The notes: a model not told the origin generated them from the sequence alone. Positions 36,865 through 46,080 are shown, numbered from the stretch's first letter. The stretch: 64,000 nt of DNA from Roseomonas indoligenes (GCF_017813365.1 NZ_JAGIZA010000019.1:1-64000), one strand, 5' to 3'. Numbers and translations: made by a program.

Positions 36865-37546
36865 GGTCGAGCGCCTGACCGCCGGCTACGGCGAGGCCGT
36901 GGTGCTGGAGGAGATGAGCCTCTCCGTCGACGACGGCGAGGGGCTGGCCGTGCTGGGCCGCAACGGCGTGGGCAAGACGACGCTGATGCTCGCCATCATG
37001 GGCCATGCCCGCCGCCTCTCCGGCAGCCTGCGCTGGCAGGGCACGGAGATCGGCGGCACCCCCGCCTACCAGCGCGCCCGCATGGGCCTGGGCTGGGTGC
37101 CGCAGGAGCGGGACATCTTCCCCTCCCTCACCGTGGAGGAGAACCTCCTCGTCGCCGGCCGCCCCGGTGCCTTCGGCCTGAAGGATGCCTACGACCTCTT
37201 CCCCCGCCTGAAGGAGCGGCGGCGGAACATGGGCGACAAGCTCTCCGGCGGCGAGCAGCAGATGCTGGCTATCTGCCGCACCCTGATGACCAACCCGCGC
37301 CTCCTCCTGCTGGACGAGCCATTCGAGGGCCTGGCGCCCGTGATCGTGGAGGAGCTGGAGGCCACGCTGCGCCGCCTGCGCGCGGAGAAGGGCTTCGCCA
37401 CCGTGATCGTGGAGCAGCACGCGGAGGACGCCCTGGCCCTCAGCGACCGCGCGATCGTGCTGGACCGAGGGAAGATCGTGCTGGAAGGGCGCTCGGCGGA
37501 TCTCTTGGCGGACTTCGCGCAGGTCCGGCGGTGGATCGCGGTGTGA
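36851..37546 (+). CDS. ABC transporter ATP-binding protein, LivF type
   Basis: 231 residues from ATG 36851. Walker A GRNGVGKTT, Q loop VPQERDIFPSLTV, signature LSGGEQQMLAICR, Walker B LLLLDEPFEGLAP, H loop VEQH. Last gene of the five-gene uptake operon that starts at 33084. Confidence 0.94.
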   Translation: MPLLEVERLTAGYGEAVVLEEMSLSVDDGEGLAVLGRNGVGKTTLMLAIMGHARRLSGSLRWQGTEIGGTPAYQRARMGLGWVPQERDIFPSLTVEENLLVAGRPGAFGLKDAYDLFPRLKERRRNMGDKLSGGEQQMLAICRTLMTNPRLLLLDEPFEGLAPVIVEELEATLRRLRAEKGFATVIVEQHAEDALALSDRAIVLDRGKIVLEGRSADLLADFAQVRRWIAV

Positions 37547-37860
37547 GCCGGAGGAGAAAGGAGATCCTCCCCCGGGGCTGCCGCGGAACGCCGATCAGGG
37601 GTCCCGCCGAGATCCCGTGACCCTTGGCGCCGGCGTCAGGGCGGTGGTTCATCCGGCAAGGCGAATGGCCGCGGCCTGATCCGATGCGTGCCGTCCGGGA
37701 CACGCTGCGGAACTGCCGCCGCGCATACCTGACTCGTGAGCTTCCACAATGCCCGGACCGGCGTAGCATAGGCCCCTTCGCGCGGCGCCGCCGACGTTTC
37801 TCCGGGGGGATCGAAACGGGCAGGGCGCACCGCCGGGCGGATGGGGTTCGGGGGTTAGTC
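37547..37860. repeat. Intergenic region with a partial composite repeat
   Basis: Directly after the LivF-type stop a hairpin GGAGGA (37550-37555) / TCCTCC (37565-37570) is followed by GGGCTGCCGCGGAA at 37575-37588, the shared half-stem of the repeat family. The remaining 270 bp hold no gene I can support; the end probably carries the promoter of the next gene. Confidence 0.55.
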
Positions 37861-38370
37861 ATGTCTTCTCGCGGGGCGGCCAGGCTGGTCATCGCGGCGG
37901 TTTGCATCCTGCAGGCCTCCCTGGTGCTCGCTGCGCCGCGGGAACAGGCTCCCAGCGCCATCATCGAGGTGGCGCCGCGTCCGACGCCCGCCCCATCCCG
38001 ATCCACCGACCGCTCCGGCAAGGCCCGCCAGACCCAGGCCCGCGTGCTGAACACCCCGTCCCTGGCCAATGCGGCGGCCGTGGGCGTCAGCGGCGTGCTG
38101 CCGCAGGGCACCACCGCCCGGGTGCAGAACATGCAGAACGGGCGCACCACCATGGTGCTGGTCCAGGCCGGTGGCCCGGACAGCGCGGGGCGCCTGCTGG
38201 ACATCACCCCGCCCGTCGCCCGCGCCCTGGGCGTGACCGGCACCAGCGCGGACATCCTGGTTGCCCCGCTGGCCGTACCCCAGCCCGATGGCAGCATCCG
38301 GCTGGGCGAAGGCACGCGCCTGGCCGGCGCCGTCGCCGCGCCTGCGATCAGCGAGCGACCCCAGGACTGA
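37861..38370 (+). CDS. Secreted RlpA-like protein
   Basis: 169 residues with a signal peptide (LVIAAVCILQASLVLA, cleavage near residue 25). The C-terminal about 90 residues (GTTARVQNMQNGRTTMVLVQAGGP ... GRLLDITPPVARALGV) resemble the double-psi beta-barrel of RlpA, which in RlpA reads VNDRGP ... RVIDLS..AA..LG. The catalytic Asp region is not conserved, so a peptidoglycan-binding rather than lytic role is more likely. Assignment is tentative. Confidence 0.6.
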   Translation: MSSRGAARLVIAAVCILQASLVLAAPREQAPSAIIEVAPRPTPAPSRSTDRSGKARQTQARVLNTPSLANAAAVGVSGVLPQGTTARVQNMQNGRTTMVLVQAGGPDSAGRLLDITPPVARALGVTGTSADILVAPLAVPQPDGSIRLGEGTRLAGAVAAPAISERPQD

Positions 38371-38653
38371 TCCCGTCCTGACCTGTTTTTAGCAGGTGAT
38401 CCCAGGGGGCTGGTTGGGCCGATAGGTCCAACCCTGGACCTTCATCGGGCTGCCGCGAATACGGTGATTGAAGGGCGGTGCCGCAGACTCCTTTGCATTT
38501 CAGTTCAGCGCGGGCGGGCAGGTCCCGCGCCTCGCGTCAGAGACCCGAGGCGAACCGAAGCGGAGCATCTCGCGGCAGCCCCCAGCAGAAGAGTGAGAGG
38601 AGGGATCCAAGGGAGGGGAGAGTTCCGTCTCCTCTACCTTGGCCCGTCGGCGA
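38371..38653. repeat. Composite hairpin repeat, copy E (degenerate)
   Basis: Contains ACCTGTTTTTAGCAGGT (38391-38407), GGGCTGCCGCGAA near 38447-38459, a decayed CGCCTCG...ACCCGAGGCG at 38528-38552, and CGCGGCAGCCCC near 38571-38582. Arms pair less well than in other copies. It lies between convergent genes. Confidence 0.6.
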
Positions 38654-39406
38654 TCACCGCGCGAAGTCCCGCGGCCGCAGCCCGGCGTGGAAGTAGGTGA
38701 TCATCGAGTAGATATCGTAGACCGGCCGCCCGGTGGCGCGCTGCACGGCGGCAGCGTAGGGCGGCATGTTCGTGCATTCCAGCACGATGGCGCCCACCTC
38801 CGGGTGGCGGGCGACGAGGCGCTGCGCGGCCTCCACCACGTCCTGCTCGGCCAGGTCCACGTCCATGTCGTCCTTCTCGGCCTTGATGAGGACGCGGAAG
38901 AACTCGCGGCCGCTCTCCGTGCCTTCCATGGGGATGTCGAGGGGGACGCCCACGGACTCCAGGTGCTTCGGCGTCAGGCTGCCGCCGGAGACGGTGACGA
39001 GGCCGACGCGCTGGCCCGGCGGCAGCATCGCCTGCACCCAGGGCACCTGCATGAGGCTGGAGGTGGCGACGGGGACGCCCACGGCCGCCGCGATTTCCTT
39101 CTGGAAGAGGGAGAGGAAGCCGCAATTGGTGGTGATGGCCTCAGCACCCTGGGAAACGAGGTCGCGCGCGGCCTCCACGAAATCTTCCAGCAGGCCGGCG
39201 GCGCCGTTCAGCACCACCTTCTCCGGGCTGGCGCCGCGGACGAGGCGGTAGAGGACGGGAAAGGGCCAGGTCGTGCCGTTGCCCATGTCCCCATAGATGC
39301 GGGGAAAGCGCGCCTCCAGCATGAGGATGCCCAAGGGAACGCCGTAGAGCGCCTGGCCGCCCTTCGCGACGCCGCGGCGGGGGGAAGGGGCGGGGATCGC
39401 GGTCAT
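38654..39406 (-). CDS. Aspartate/glutamate racemase family protein
   Basis: 250 residues. Two conserved cysteines sit in TTNCGFLSLFQ and VLECTNMPPYA, the two-base racemase/isomerase arrangement of the Asp/Glu racemase-maleate isomerase-hydantoin racemase superfamily. Which reaction it runs is unknown. ATG 39406 was preferred to a longer frame that reads through the neighbour. It lies 7 bp after the stop of the DadA-like gene, so the two are co-transcribed; racemisation followed by D-amino-acid oxidation is a reasonable joint role. Confidence 0.88.
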   Translation of the reverse strand: MTAIPAPSPRRGVAKGGQALYGVPLGILMLEARFPRIYGDMGNGTTWPFPVLYRLVRGASPEKVVLNGAAGLLEDFVEAARDLVSQGAEAITTNCGFLSLFQKEIAAAVGVPVATSSLMQVPWVQAMLPPGQRVGLVTVSGGSLTPKHLESVGVPLDIPMEGTESGREFFRVLIKAEKDDMDVDLAEQDVVEAAQRLVARHPEVGAIVLECTNMPPYAAAVQRATGRPVYDIYSMITYFHAGLRPRDFAR

Positions 39407-39413
39407 GGGCGGC

Positions 39414-40679
39414 CTACCGGAAGCGGGTGGGGGAGAAGGGGGCGATGTCGATCTCCGGCGGGCGGCCGGAAAGGAGCTGGGACACGATACGCCCGGTGCG
39501 CGGCCCTGCCACCAGCCCGACATGGCCGTGGCCGAAGGCGTGGATCACCTCCGGGCAGCGGGAGGAGGGGGAGAGGACGGGCATGCCGTCCGGCGTGCTC
39601 GGGCGGTTGCCCAGCCACATGCTCACGCGATCGGCGGGGAAAGGATCGGGCAGGCCGGGAAAGGATTTCAGCAGGTGGTCGCGCAGGATCTCCGCGCGCT
39701 TCCAGTTCGGGGGGGCGTCCAGCGCCGCGATCTCCACCTGCCCCGCGGCGCGCAGCCCGTCCGCCATGGGGTTCACCACCATCTTCGCGGCGCCGAGGCC
39801 GATGGAGTGGCGCGGCCCGGCATTCGCGCCGCGCAGCATCACGTGGTAGCCGCGCTCGGTCTGCATCGGCACGCCGTCCCCGGCCTGGGCCGCCAGCGGG
39901 GCGGAGCGGATGCCGCAGGCGATCACCGCCGCGTCGCAGTCCAGAACCGTGCCGTCCGAGAGGGCGACGCCCTTCAGCGCCCGGCCTTCCAGCCGCAGCC
40001 CGGTGGCCGCCACCTTCCGCAGCGCGGCCCCCTGCGCCTGTGCATGGGCCACCAGCGCCGCGATGTAGCGGCCCGGGGAAAGGCAGCGCCCCGCCTCCTC
40101 CACCAGCACGGCGAAGCCATAGGCGGGATCCAGGTCCGGCTCGATTTCCCGTAGGGCCTCGCCCTCGATCTCCCGCCACGCGATCCCGACCTGCCGGCGG
40201 ATGCGCCAGCCCATCGCCTCCGCCTCGAAGCCCGCGCGGGAGTGCCAGGCGTTCATCAGGCCCCGGTGCTCAATCAGCTCCGGCACGCCCGCCTCGCCCG
40301 CCAGGGCGGTGTGCAGGACGGCGCTGTCCTTCAGCAGCGGCCGCAGCGACCTCGCGATCCGCAGCAGCTTCTCCTCCGTGGAACCGGCGGCGAGGTAGCG
40401 CAGCAGCCAGGGCAGGACACGCGGGAAATACCCCCAGCGCACGGCCAGCGGCCCCAGTGGATCGGCCAGGAAGCCCGGCACCTTCCGCCACAGCCCCGGT
40501 GCGCTGGGCGGCAGCACGGAGTGCGAGGACAACCACCCCGCATTGCCAAAGCTGGCCGCCTGCTCTCCACCTGGCGTCCCCGGCTCCAGGATCGTCACGC
40601 GGTGGCCGGCGCGGAGCAGCTCGATGGCGCTGGCCGCACCCTCGATGCCGGCGCCGATCACCGCGACATGGCGTGTCAT
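39414..40679 (-). CDS. FAD-dependent D-amino-acid dehydrogenase-like oxidoreductase
   Basis: 421 residues of the DadA/DAO family. FAD-binding Rossmann motif VAVIGAGIEGAASAIELLRAGH at the N-terminus, GEQAASFGNAGWL and a C-terminal NRPSTPDGMPVLSPSSRCPEVIHAFGHGHVGLVAGPRTGRIV typical of DadA small subunits. It would oxidise D-amino or N-methyl amino acids and feed electrons to the respiratory chain. Paired with the racemase gene downstream. Confidence 0.92.
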   Translation of the reverse strand: MTRHVAVIGAGIEGAASAIELLRAGHRVTILEPGTPGGEQAASFGNAGWLSSHSVLPPSAPGLWRKVPGFLADPLGPLAVRWGYFPRVLPWLLRYLAAGSTEEKLLRIARSLRPLLKDSAVLHTALAGEAGVPELIEHRGLMNAWHSRAGFEAEAMGWRIRRQVGIAWREIEGEALREIEPDLDPAYGFAVLVEEAGRCLSPGRYIAALVAHAQAQGAALRKVAATGLRLEGRALKGVALSDGTVLDCDAAVIACGIRSAPLAAQAGDGVPMQTERGYHVMLRGANAGPRHSIGLGAAKMVVNPMADGLRAAGQVEIAALDAPPNWKRAEILRDHLLKSFPGLPDPFPADRVSMWLGNRPSTPDGMPVLSPSSRCPEVIHAFGHGHVGLVAGPRTGRIVSQLLSGRPPEIDIAPFSPTRFR

Positions 40680-40951
40680 GCCTTCGGGTCCTTTTCCTGG
40701 GCTGGCGGTCTGTCCCGGGGAGAGGAAGAAGGAATTCTTCCTCTCCCCGGACCCCTCTCCATCATCTTCTTTTTCGAGCTGGTCTGAACTGCGCTGACGG
40801 TGCGCCTCGGCTCGTGGAGCCGAGGCGATTGCCAGGGCAGGAGAAGGCCCGTCACCGGAGACCCCGCCGCAAGTCAGTCTCCGCGGCAGCCCGAAGCAGG
40901 TCCAGGAGCCTCAGGCTCCTGGCGGGGGTCCAGGGGGCGGAGCCCCTTGGG
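40680..40951. repeat. Composite hairpin repeat, copy F
   Basis: Hairpins at 40715-40750 (16-bp arms CCGGGGAGAGGAAGAA, loop GGAA, containing GAATTC), 40803-40827 (arms CGCCTCGGCTC, loop GTG), 40902-40922 (arms CCAGGAGCC, loop TCA) and an imperfect one at 40930-40950. Same parts as copy A in mirror order. It lies between two minus-strand genes. Confidence 0.9.
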
Positions 40952-41869
40952 TCACCCTTCCCGCGCGATCCGCCGGCAATGCACCAGCGATGCCTCGATC
41001 AGGTTGTCCGTGGCCTCCGGCGTGCGGAAGGCGGAGTGGGCGGCGAGCGTGGCGTTTTCCAGCTTCGAGACGAAGTGGCCGGCGGGCAGCGGCTCCTCGG
41101 CATAGACGTCCAGGCCAACATGGCGGAGCGTGCCGCTCTCCACGGCCGCGGCAAGCGCCGCCTCGTCCGTGATGGCGCCGCGGGCGGTGTTGATGAAGAT
41201 GGCGCCGGGCCGCATCTTCGCGATGCGCTCGGCGGAGAGGAAGCCGCGCGTCTCGTCGTTCAGCAGCAGGTGCAGGGAGACGACGTGGCTCTCGGCCAGC
41301 AGCGTGTCGAGATCCGTGAAGGTCACGCCCTCGGTCTCGCGCGGGGTGCGGTTCCAGGCCAGGACCTTCATGCCGGCGCCGCGGCACAGGCGCGCCATCT
41401 CAGCCCCGATGCCGCCGTAGCCGATGAGGCCGACGGTCTTGCCCGTCAGCTCCATGCCTTCCGTGCGGTCCCAGCGGCCGGCGCGGATGCCGCGGTCCAT
41501 GAAGGCCAGGCCCTTGGCGGCGGCCCACATCAGGGCGAAGGCCATCTCGGCGACCGCGGTGTCGCCGTAGCCCTTGATGATGTGGACCTGGATGCCGCAC
41601 TCGGCCTCCAGCTCCTCCGGGTTCATGTAGCTGCGCGCGCCGGTGCCGAGGAACACCACGTGCTTCAGGCCCCTGCACTGCTTCGCGATGGCGGTGGGCA
41701 GCTGGGTGTGATCGATGATGGCGATCTCGGCGCCATCCAGCACGGCGGGCAGCTGGTCCGGCGTCACGTCGGGGTCGCGGTGCAGGGCCACGGGGATGTC
41801 GTCCGGCCGGTGCAGCCGCTCCATCACATCCGCCAGGGCGTCCCCGGCATCGACGAAACAGGCGCGCAT
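40952..41869 (-). CDS. D-isomer-specific 2-hydroxyacid dehydrogenase
   Basis: 305 residues. NAD-binding motif VGLIGYGGIGAEMARLC, then catalytic Arg in INTARGA, Glu in YAEEPLP and His in AAHSAFRTPEA, so the Arg-Glu-His set is complete. Substrate is a 2-hydroxy or 2-keto acid, unidentified. Divergent from pobA with about 185 bp between. Copy F of the repeat separates it from the DadA-like gene. Confidence 0.92.
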   Translation of the reverse strand: MRACFVDAGDALADVMERLHRPDDIPVALHRDPDVTPDQLPAVLDGAEIAIIDHTQLPTAIAKQCRGLKHVVFLGTGARSYMNPEELEAECGIQVHIIKGYGDTAVAEMAFALMWAAAKGLAFMDRGIRAGRWDRTEGMELTGKTVGLIGYGGIGAEMARLCRGAGMKVLAWNRTPRETEGVTFTDLDTLLAESHVVSLHLLLNDETRGFLSAERIAKMRPGAIFINTARGAITDEAALAAAVESGTLRHVGLDVYAEEPLPAGHFVSKLENATLAAHSAFRTPEATDNLIEASLVHCRRIAREG

Positions 41870-42053
41870 GGGGGATCCTTTCGGCGGTTTCCGGGCGTCC
41901 GGTCGGGGATGCTCTCATACACTTGCCCCGGCGGGTCAATCCGGGGCCGGGCGGGGCGGGGATAAGGGATTTCGAACCGGGGCGCGGTGTTTTGCGTCTT
42001 TGCCGCGACAGGGGGGCGGGACACATTCCGCGCCCCACGGGCAGGAGGGCGGC

Positions 42054-43247
42054 ATGCGAACCCAGGTCGGCATCATCGGCGCGGGCCCGGCGGGGCTGTT
42101 CCTCTCCCACCTGCTGAAGGCGCAGGGGATCGAATCCGTGATCCTGGAAGCACGCAGCCGCCCCTATGTGGAGGGCCGCGTGCGCGCCGGCGTGCTGGAG
42201 CCGGGCACGATCGAGACGCTGGAGCGCCTGGGCCTGGATGCGCGCATGCGGCGCGAGGGGCTGGTGGACGAGGGGCTGGACATGCGGTTCCGCGGCCGCA
42301 CCATCCACCTCGACCTGCCCGGGCTGACCGGCCGCTCCGTGATGATCTACGGTCAGCAGGAGGTGGTGAAGGACCTCATCGCCGCCCGCGTGGAGGCCGG
42401 CGATCCGCTGGTGTTCGAGGCGGCGGTGACGCGGATCGAGGGGATCGAGACGGACCGCCCGCGTATCCACTACACGGAAGGCGGCCCAGAAGGCGGCACC
42501 GACAAGGTGCTGGAATGCGACTTCGTGGCGGGCTGCGACGGCTACCACGGCGCCGGCCGCGCGGCGATGCCGGCGGACGTGCTGCAGGTCTTCGAGCAGG
42601 CCTACGACTTCGCCTGGCTCGGCGTGCTTGCCCGCGCGCGGCCGATGGCGGACATGACCTACACCAACAGCGACCGCGGCTTCGCGCTGTGCAGCCGCCG
42701 CTCCATGCAGGTCTCCCGCCTCTACCTGCAGGTGCCGGCGGACACGGATCCGAGTTCCTGGTCCGACGACCGCTTCTGGGACGAGCTGCACGCCCGCATG
42801 TTCGACGAGGGCCGCACGGAGATCGAGGAGGGCGAGATCTTCCAGCGGGACCTGGCGAAGCTGCGGGCCTTCGTCGCCGCGCCGATGCAGCACGGCCGCC
42901 TGTTCCTGGCCGGCGACGCCGTGCACATCGTGCCGCCCGCCGGTGCGAAGGGCCTGAACATGGCCGTGGCCGATGTGCGCGTGCTCAGCCGCGCGCTGAC
43001 GGGCTTCTATCGCAGCGGCTCCCACGCGGAGCTGGACGCCTACTCCACGGTTTGCGTGGAGCGCGCCTGGCGGGTGGTGCGCTTCTCCAGCACCCTCACC
43101 GGCCTGCTGCACCGGTTCGACCACCACACGCCGATGCAGCGGAACCTGCAGCTGGCGGAGCTGGAATACATCGCGGGGTCGCACCACGCGCAGGCGAGCA
43201 TCGCGGAGCAGTACGTGCTGCTGAACCACCTGCCGGACTATCCCTGA
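42054..43247 (+). CDS. pobA: 4-hydroxybenzoate 3-monooxygenase
   Basis: PobA converts 4-hydroxybenzoate to protocatechuate with NADPH and O2. 397 residues, full length. FAD motif GIIGAGPAGLFLSHLL, then RVRAGVLEPGTIE, DGYHGAGR and the second FAD motif LFLAGDAVHIVPPAGAKGLNMAVADV. GGAGGG lies just before ATG 42054. No AraC/IclR-type PobR is adjacent. Its product could feed the extradiol dioxygenase at 31797 if that enzyme accepts protocatechuate. Confidence 0.95.
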   Translation: MRTQVGIIGAGPAGLFLSHLLKAQGIESVILEARSRPYVEGRVRAGVLEPGTIETLERLGLDARMRREGLVDEGLDMRFRGRTIHLDLPGLTGRSVMIYGQQEVVKDLIAARVEAGDPLVFEAAVTRIEGIETDRPRIHYTEGGPEGGTDKVLECDFVAGCDGYHGAGRAAMPADVLQVFEQAYDFAWLGVLARARPMADMTYTNSDRGFALCSRRSMQVSRLYLQVPADTDPSSWSDDRFWDELHARMFDEGRTEIEEGEIFQRDLAKLRAFVAAPMQHGRLFLAGDAVHIVPPAGAKGLNMAVADVRVLSRALTGFYRSGSHAELDAYSTVCVERAWRVVRFSSTLTGLLHRFDHHTPMQRNLQLAELEYIAGSHHAQASIAEQYVLLNHLPDYP

Positions 43248-43433
43248 CGCCGCCGGGGACATGCGGGGGCGGTCCGGGAGGGCCGCCATGCCCCGGGCCA
43301 GGTCCTTTCCGCCGGGGGATGACGGCCCGCACGCGCCCGGAACTTTACAGACCCTAGGGCGCCACCCCCGTTCCCGTGTATCCTGCCGCCAACCGAACGA
43401 GAGGCGGGGCCGCAACGGCCCCCACCGTCCGGA

Positions 43434-44240
43434 TTGGGGAACCGCTTGCCATCGCCGCTTCCCGCCGCACCCGCGGCGGACTCCCTGCCGCCCCTGCCCC
43501 CGCCGGACCGGTCGCGCTGGCTGCGGGACCTGCTGGCCTTCTGGGGCGTCCTGGCGGTCTTTGGGATCTTCTACCTGGGGTGGGGGCTGACCGCCCTGGG
43601 GATCTGGGCGGTGCTGCCGGCCGGGAAGGGGAGCGCCTTCGGCCGCCGCGCCATTGCGCGGGGCTTCCGGATCCTGCTGCGGCTGACGGAGCGGGCGGGC
43701 CTCGTCCATCTCGACCTCGCGGCTCTCGACAGCCTGCGGGGCGCGCGGGGCCTGGTCCTCGTGCCCAACCACCTCTCCATGATCGACGTGATGCTCGTCG
43801 TCTCCCGCGTGCCGGACACGGTCTGCATCATGAAGGCGGGGCTGGAGCGGAACCCGATGCTCGGCGGCGGTCGCCTGGGAGGCTATATCCCCAATTCTGG
43901 CGGCCTCTCCGTGATCCGGCGCGCGACCGAGGCGCTGCGCGGCGGAGCCAACCTGCTGGTCTTTCCCGAGGGCACGCGCAGCCGGGACGGGCGGCTGGGG
44001 CCCTTCCACCCGGGCTTCGCCCTGATCGCCCGCCGCGCCGGGGCGGCGGTGCAGCCCGTGCTGATCGAGAGCAACACGCGCTACCTCGGCAAGGGGTGGC
44101 CCTTCTGGCGCCGCCCGTCCTTCCCGCTGCGCTACCGCGTGCGGCTGGGGGAGAGGGTGGCGGCGGCCGGCGGCTCGGAGGCCTTCGCGGAGGGCCTGCG
44201 GCGGCAGATGGCGGCGCGCCTGGGAACCGCCCTGCGTTGA
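43434..44240 (+). CDS. PlsC-type acyltransferase
   Basis: 268 residues from TTG 43434 (TTG 43446 also possible). One N-terminal membrane helix (LLAFWGVLAVFGIFYLGWGLTALGIW), catalytic HX4D in PNHLSMIDV, and LVFPEGTRSRDGRLGPFHPG. Coupled to a glycosyltransferase rather than to phospholipid genes; together with the hydrolase that follows it may act in an envelope lipid or lipid-linked glycan. Its stop overlaps the next start. Confidence 0.88.
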   Translation: MGNRLPSPLPAAPAADSLPPLPPPDRSRWLRDLLAFWGVLAVFGIFYLGWGLTALGIWAVLPAGKGSAFGRRAIARGFRILLRLTERAGLVHLDLAALDSLRGARGLVLVPNHLSMIDVMLVVSRVPDTVCIMKAGLERNPMLGGGRLGGYIPNSGGLSVIRRATEALRGGANLLVFPEGTRSRDGRLGPFHPGFALIARRAGAAVQPVLIESNTRYLGKGWPFWRRPSFPLRYRVRLGERVAAAGGSEAFAEGLRRQMAARLGTALR

Positions 44241-45049
44241 GCCGCCCTTCTTTGAGCCGCCCTGCTTCGAGCAGCACGCACCTCGTCGTCATCCCCAGCT
44301 TCGACACCGGCCCGCGCCTGGCGGAGACCGTTGCGGCCGCGCGCGCGGCCTGGCCCGTGGTGTGGGTGGTGGTGGACGGCAGCACGGACGGTTCTTCCGT
44401 CCCGCTGCGGGGCATCCGGGATCCCGGCTTCCGCCTGATCGAGCGGGCCCGCAACGGCGGCAAGGGCGCCGCCATCCGGGACGCGCTGGAAGCGGCCGCG
44501 GCCGAGGGCTTCACCCATGCCCTGGCCATGGACGCCGACGGGCAGCACCCCGCCGAGCGCATCCCCGACTTCATGGCCGAGAGCGCGGCCCACCCGGAGG
44601 CGATGATCCTCGGCCGCCCTGTTTTCGGGGCGGAGGCGCCGCTGCTGCGCGTGCGGGGCCGCCGCGTCTCCAACTGGTGGGCGGGGCTGGAGACGCTGTG
44701 GTGCAGCCGGGGCGGGGAGGCGATCGGGGACAGCCTCTACGGCTTCCGCGTCTATCCCATCGCGCCGCTGCTGGCGGTGATGCGCCGCAACCCCTTCATG
44801 CGCCGCTACGACTTCGACGCCGAGGCCGCGGTGCGCCTGGCCTGGCGCGGCGTGCCCGTGCGGAACCTGGCAGCCGCCGTGCGCTACCTCACCCCGGCCG
44901 AGGGCGGGGTCTCCCACTTCCGCTACGGGCGGGACAACCTGCTGCTGACGGGGATGCACACCCGGCTGATGCTGGGCTTCCTGGCCCGGCTGCCCGTGCT
45001 GGCCGCCCGGCGGCTGCGCCAGGGAAGAGGGCGGGGACCGGGGGGCTGA
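44237..45049 (+). CDS. Glycosyltransferase family 2
   Basis: 270 residues. GT-A fold: LVVIPSFDTGPRLAETV, VWVVVDGSTDGSS, GKGAAIRDALEAA, ALAMDADGQHP with the metal-binding DxD, as in DPG/DPM1-like GT2 enzymes. No C-terminal membrane helices. The start is TTG 44237 (overlapping the acyltransferase stop) or TTG 44252; both lie in a 15-bp tandem duplication (TTGAGCCGCCCT repeated), so the ribosome has two equivalent starts. Confidence 0.88.
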   Translation: MSRPSLSRPASSSTHLVVIPSFDTGPRLAETVAAARAAWPVVWVVVDGSTDGSSVPLRGIRDPGFRLIERARNGGKGAAIRDALEAAAAEGFTHALAMDADGQHPAERIPDFMAESAAHPEAMILGRPVFGAEAPLLRVRGRRVSNWWAGLETLWCSRGGEAIGDSLYGFRVYPIAPLLAVMRRNPFMRRYDFDAEAAVRLAWRGVPVRNLAAAVRYLTPAEGGVSHFRYGRDNLLLTGMHTRLMLGFLARLPVLAARRLRQGRGRGPGG

Positions 45050-46080
45050 TGGCCGCCGCCCGCGTCGCCACATGGCGGGGAATGCCCGCCCACCCCTCCC
45101 GCCGCGCCCTCCTGGCCCTGCCGCTGGCCGCCTGCGCCCCCCAGATCATCCCCGCCGGCCCCCCGCTCGCCGATCCGGCGCTGGGGGAGGAGGCGCTGGT
45201 GATGGCCGATGGCGCGCGCCTGCCCATGCGTGCCTGGCTGCCGGAGGACCCGCCCCGCGCCGTTCTTCTCTGCCTGCACGGCTTCAACGACAGCCGGAAC
45301 TTCATGACGGAGCCGGCGCCGGCGCTGAACAAGGCCGGGCTCGTCGTCTACGCCTATGACCAGCGCGGCTTCGGGGGTGCGCCGCACCGGGGCGTCTGGC
45401 CGGGGGCGGAAACCCTGGCCGGCGACGCTGCTGCCGCCGCCCGCCTGCTGAAGGCCCGGCATCCGGACCTCCCCCTTTTCCTGCTGGGCGAGAGCATGGG
45501 CGGCGCCGTGCTGCTTCTGGCCGCCACCCGCCCCTCGCCGCCGCCCGCGGACGGATACGTGCTGCTGGCCCCGGCCGTCTGGGGGCGGGTGACGATGCCC
45601 GGCATCATGGTCGGGCTGCTCGACCTCCTCGCCCATACCCTGCCGCGCGTCGCCGTCTCCTCCGGCGTGCCGGGCATCATGCCCACCGACAACCTGGCGG
45701 CCCTGCGCCGGATGGCGCGCGACCCCCTGACCATCCGCGAAACCCGCGTGGACACCACCAAGGGTCTGGTGGACCTGATGGACGACGCCCTGGCCGCCGC
45801 GCCCCGCCTCGGGCCGGGCACGCCGCCGGTGCTCCTCGTCTACGGCGCCCGCGACCAGCTTGTCCCGCCCATCGCCACGCGGGCGCTGCTGGAACGCCTG
45901 CCGCCCGCCGCCCCCGTCCGCATCGCCTACTACGGCGACGTGCACCACATGCCCCTGCGGGACCTGCGGGCGCCGACCGTGATCGGGGACATTCTGGCCT
46001 GGATGGACCATCCCGCCGCCGCCCTGCCCTCGGGCGCGGATGGGGTGGGGCTGGCCTGGGCACGACAGGTGGCGGGGTAG
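45049..46080 (+). CDS. Alpha/beta hydrolase lipoprotein (monoacylglycerol lipase-like)
   Basis: 343 residues. Lipobox LPLAAC gives a lipoprotein anchor; ATG 45049 overlaps the GT2 stop, ATG 45082 is a closer start for a signal peptide. Lysophospholipase/MGL-type core: LLCLHGFNDSRNF, AYDQRGFGG, nucleophile Ser in LLGESMGGAVLLL, Asp in VYGARDQLVPP and His in DVHHMPLRD. Third gene of the acyltransferase-GT2-hydrolase operon; may trim an envelope lipid. Confidence 0.9.
   Translation: MAAARVATWRGMPAHPSRRALLALPLAACAPQIIPAGPPLADPALGEEALVMADGARLPMRAWLPEDPPRAVLLCLHGFNDSRNFMTEPAPALNKAGLVVYAYDQRGFGGAPHRGVWPGAETLAGDAAAAARLLKARHPDLPLFLLGESMGGAVLLLAATRPSPPPADGYVLLAPAVWGRVTMPGIMVGLLDLLAHTLPRVAVSSGVPGIMPTDNLAALRRMARDPLTIRETRVDTTKGLVDLMDDALAAAPRLGPGTPPVLLVYGARDQLVPPIATRALLERLPPAAPVRIAYYGDVHHMPLRDLRAPTVIGDILAWMDHPAAALPSGADGVGLAWARQVAG

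Noticed and set aside
38639-41965. 1108-codon plus-strand open frame
   Set aside because: Antisense to three recognised minus-strand genes (racemase, DadA-like, dehydrogenase) and crosses a repeat; composition is not protein-like.
41400-44009. 869-codon minus-strand frame
   Set aside because: Antisense to pobA and plsC genes.
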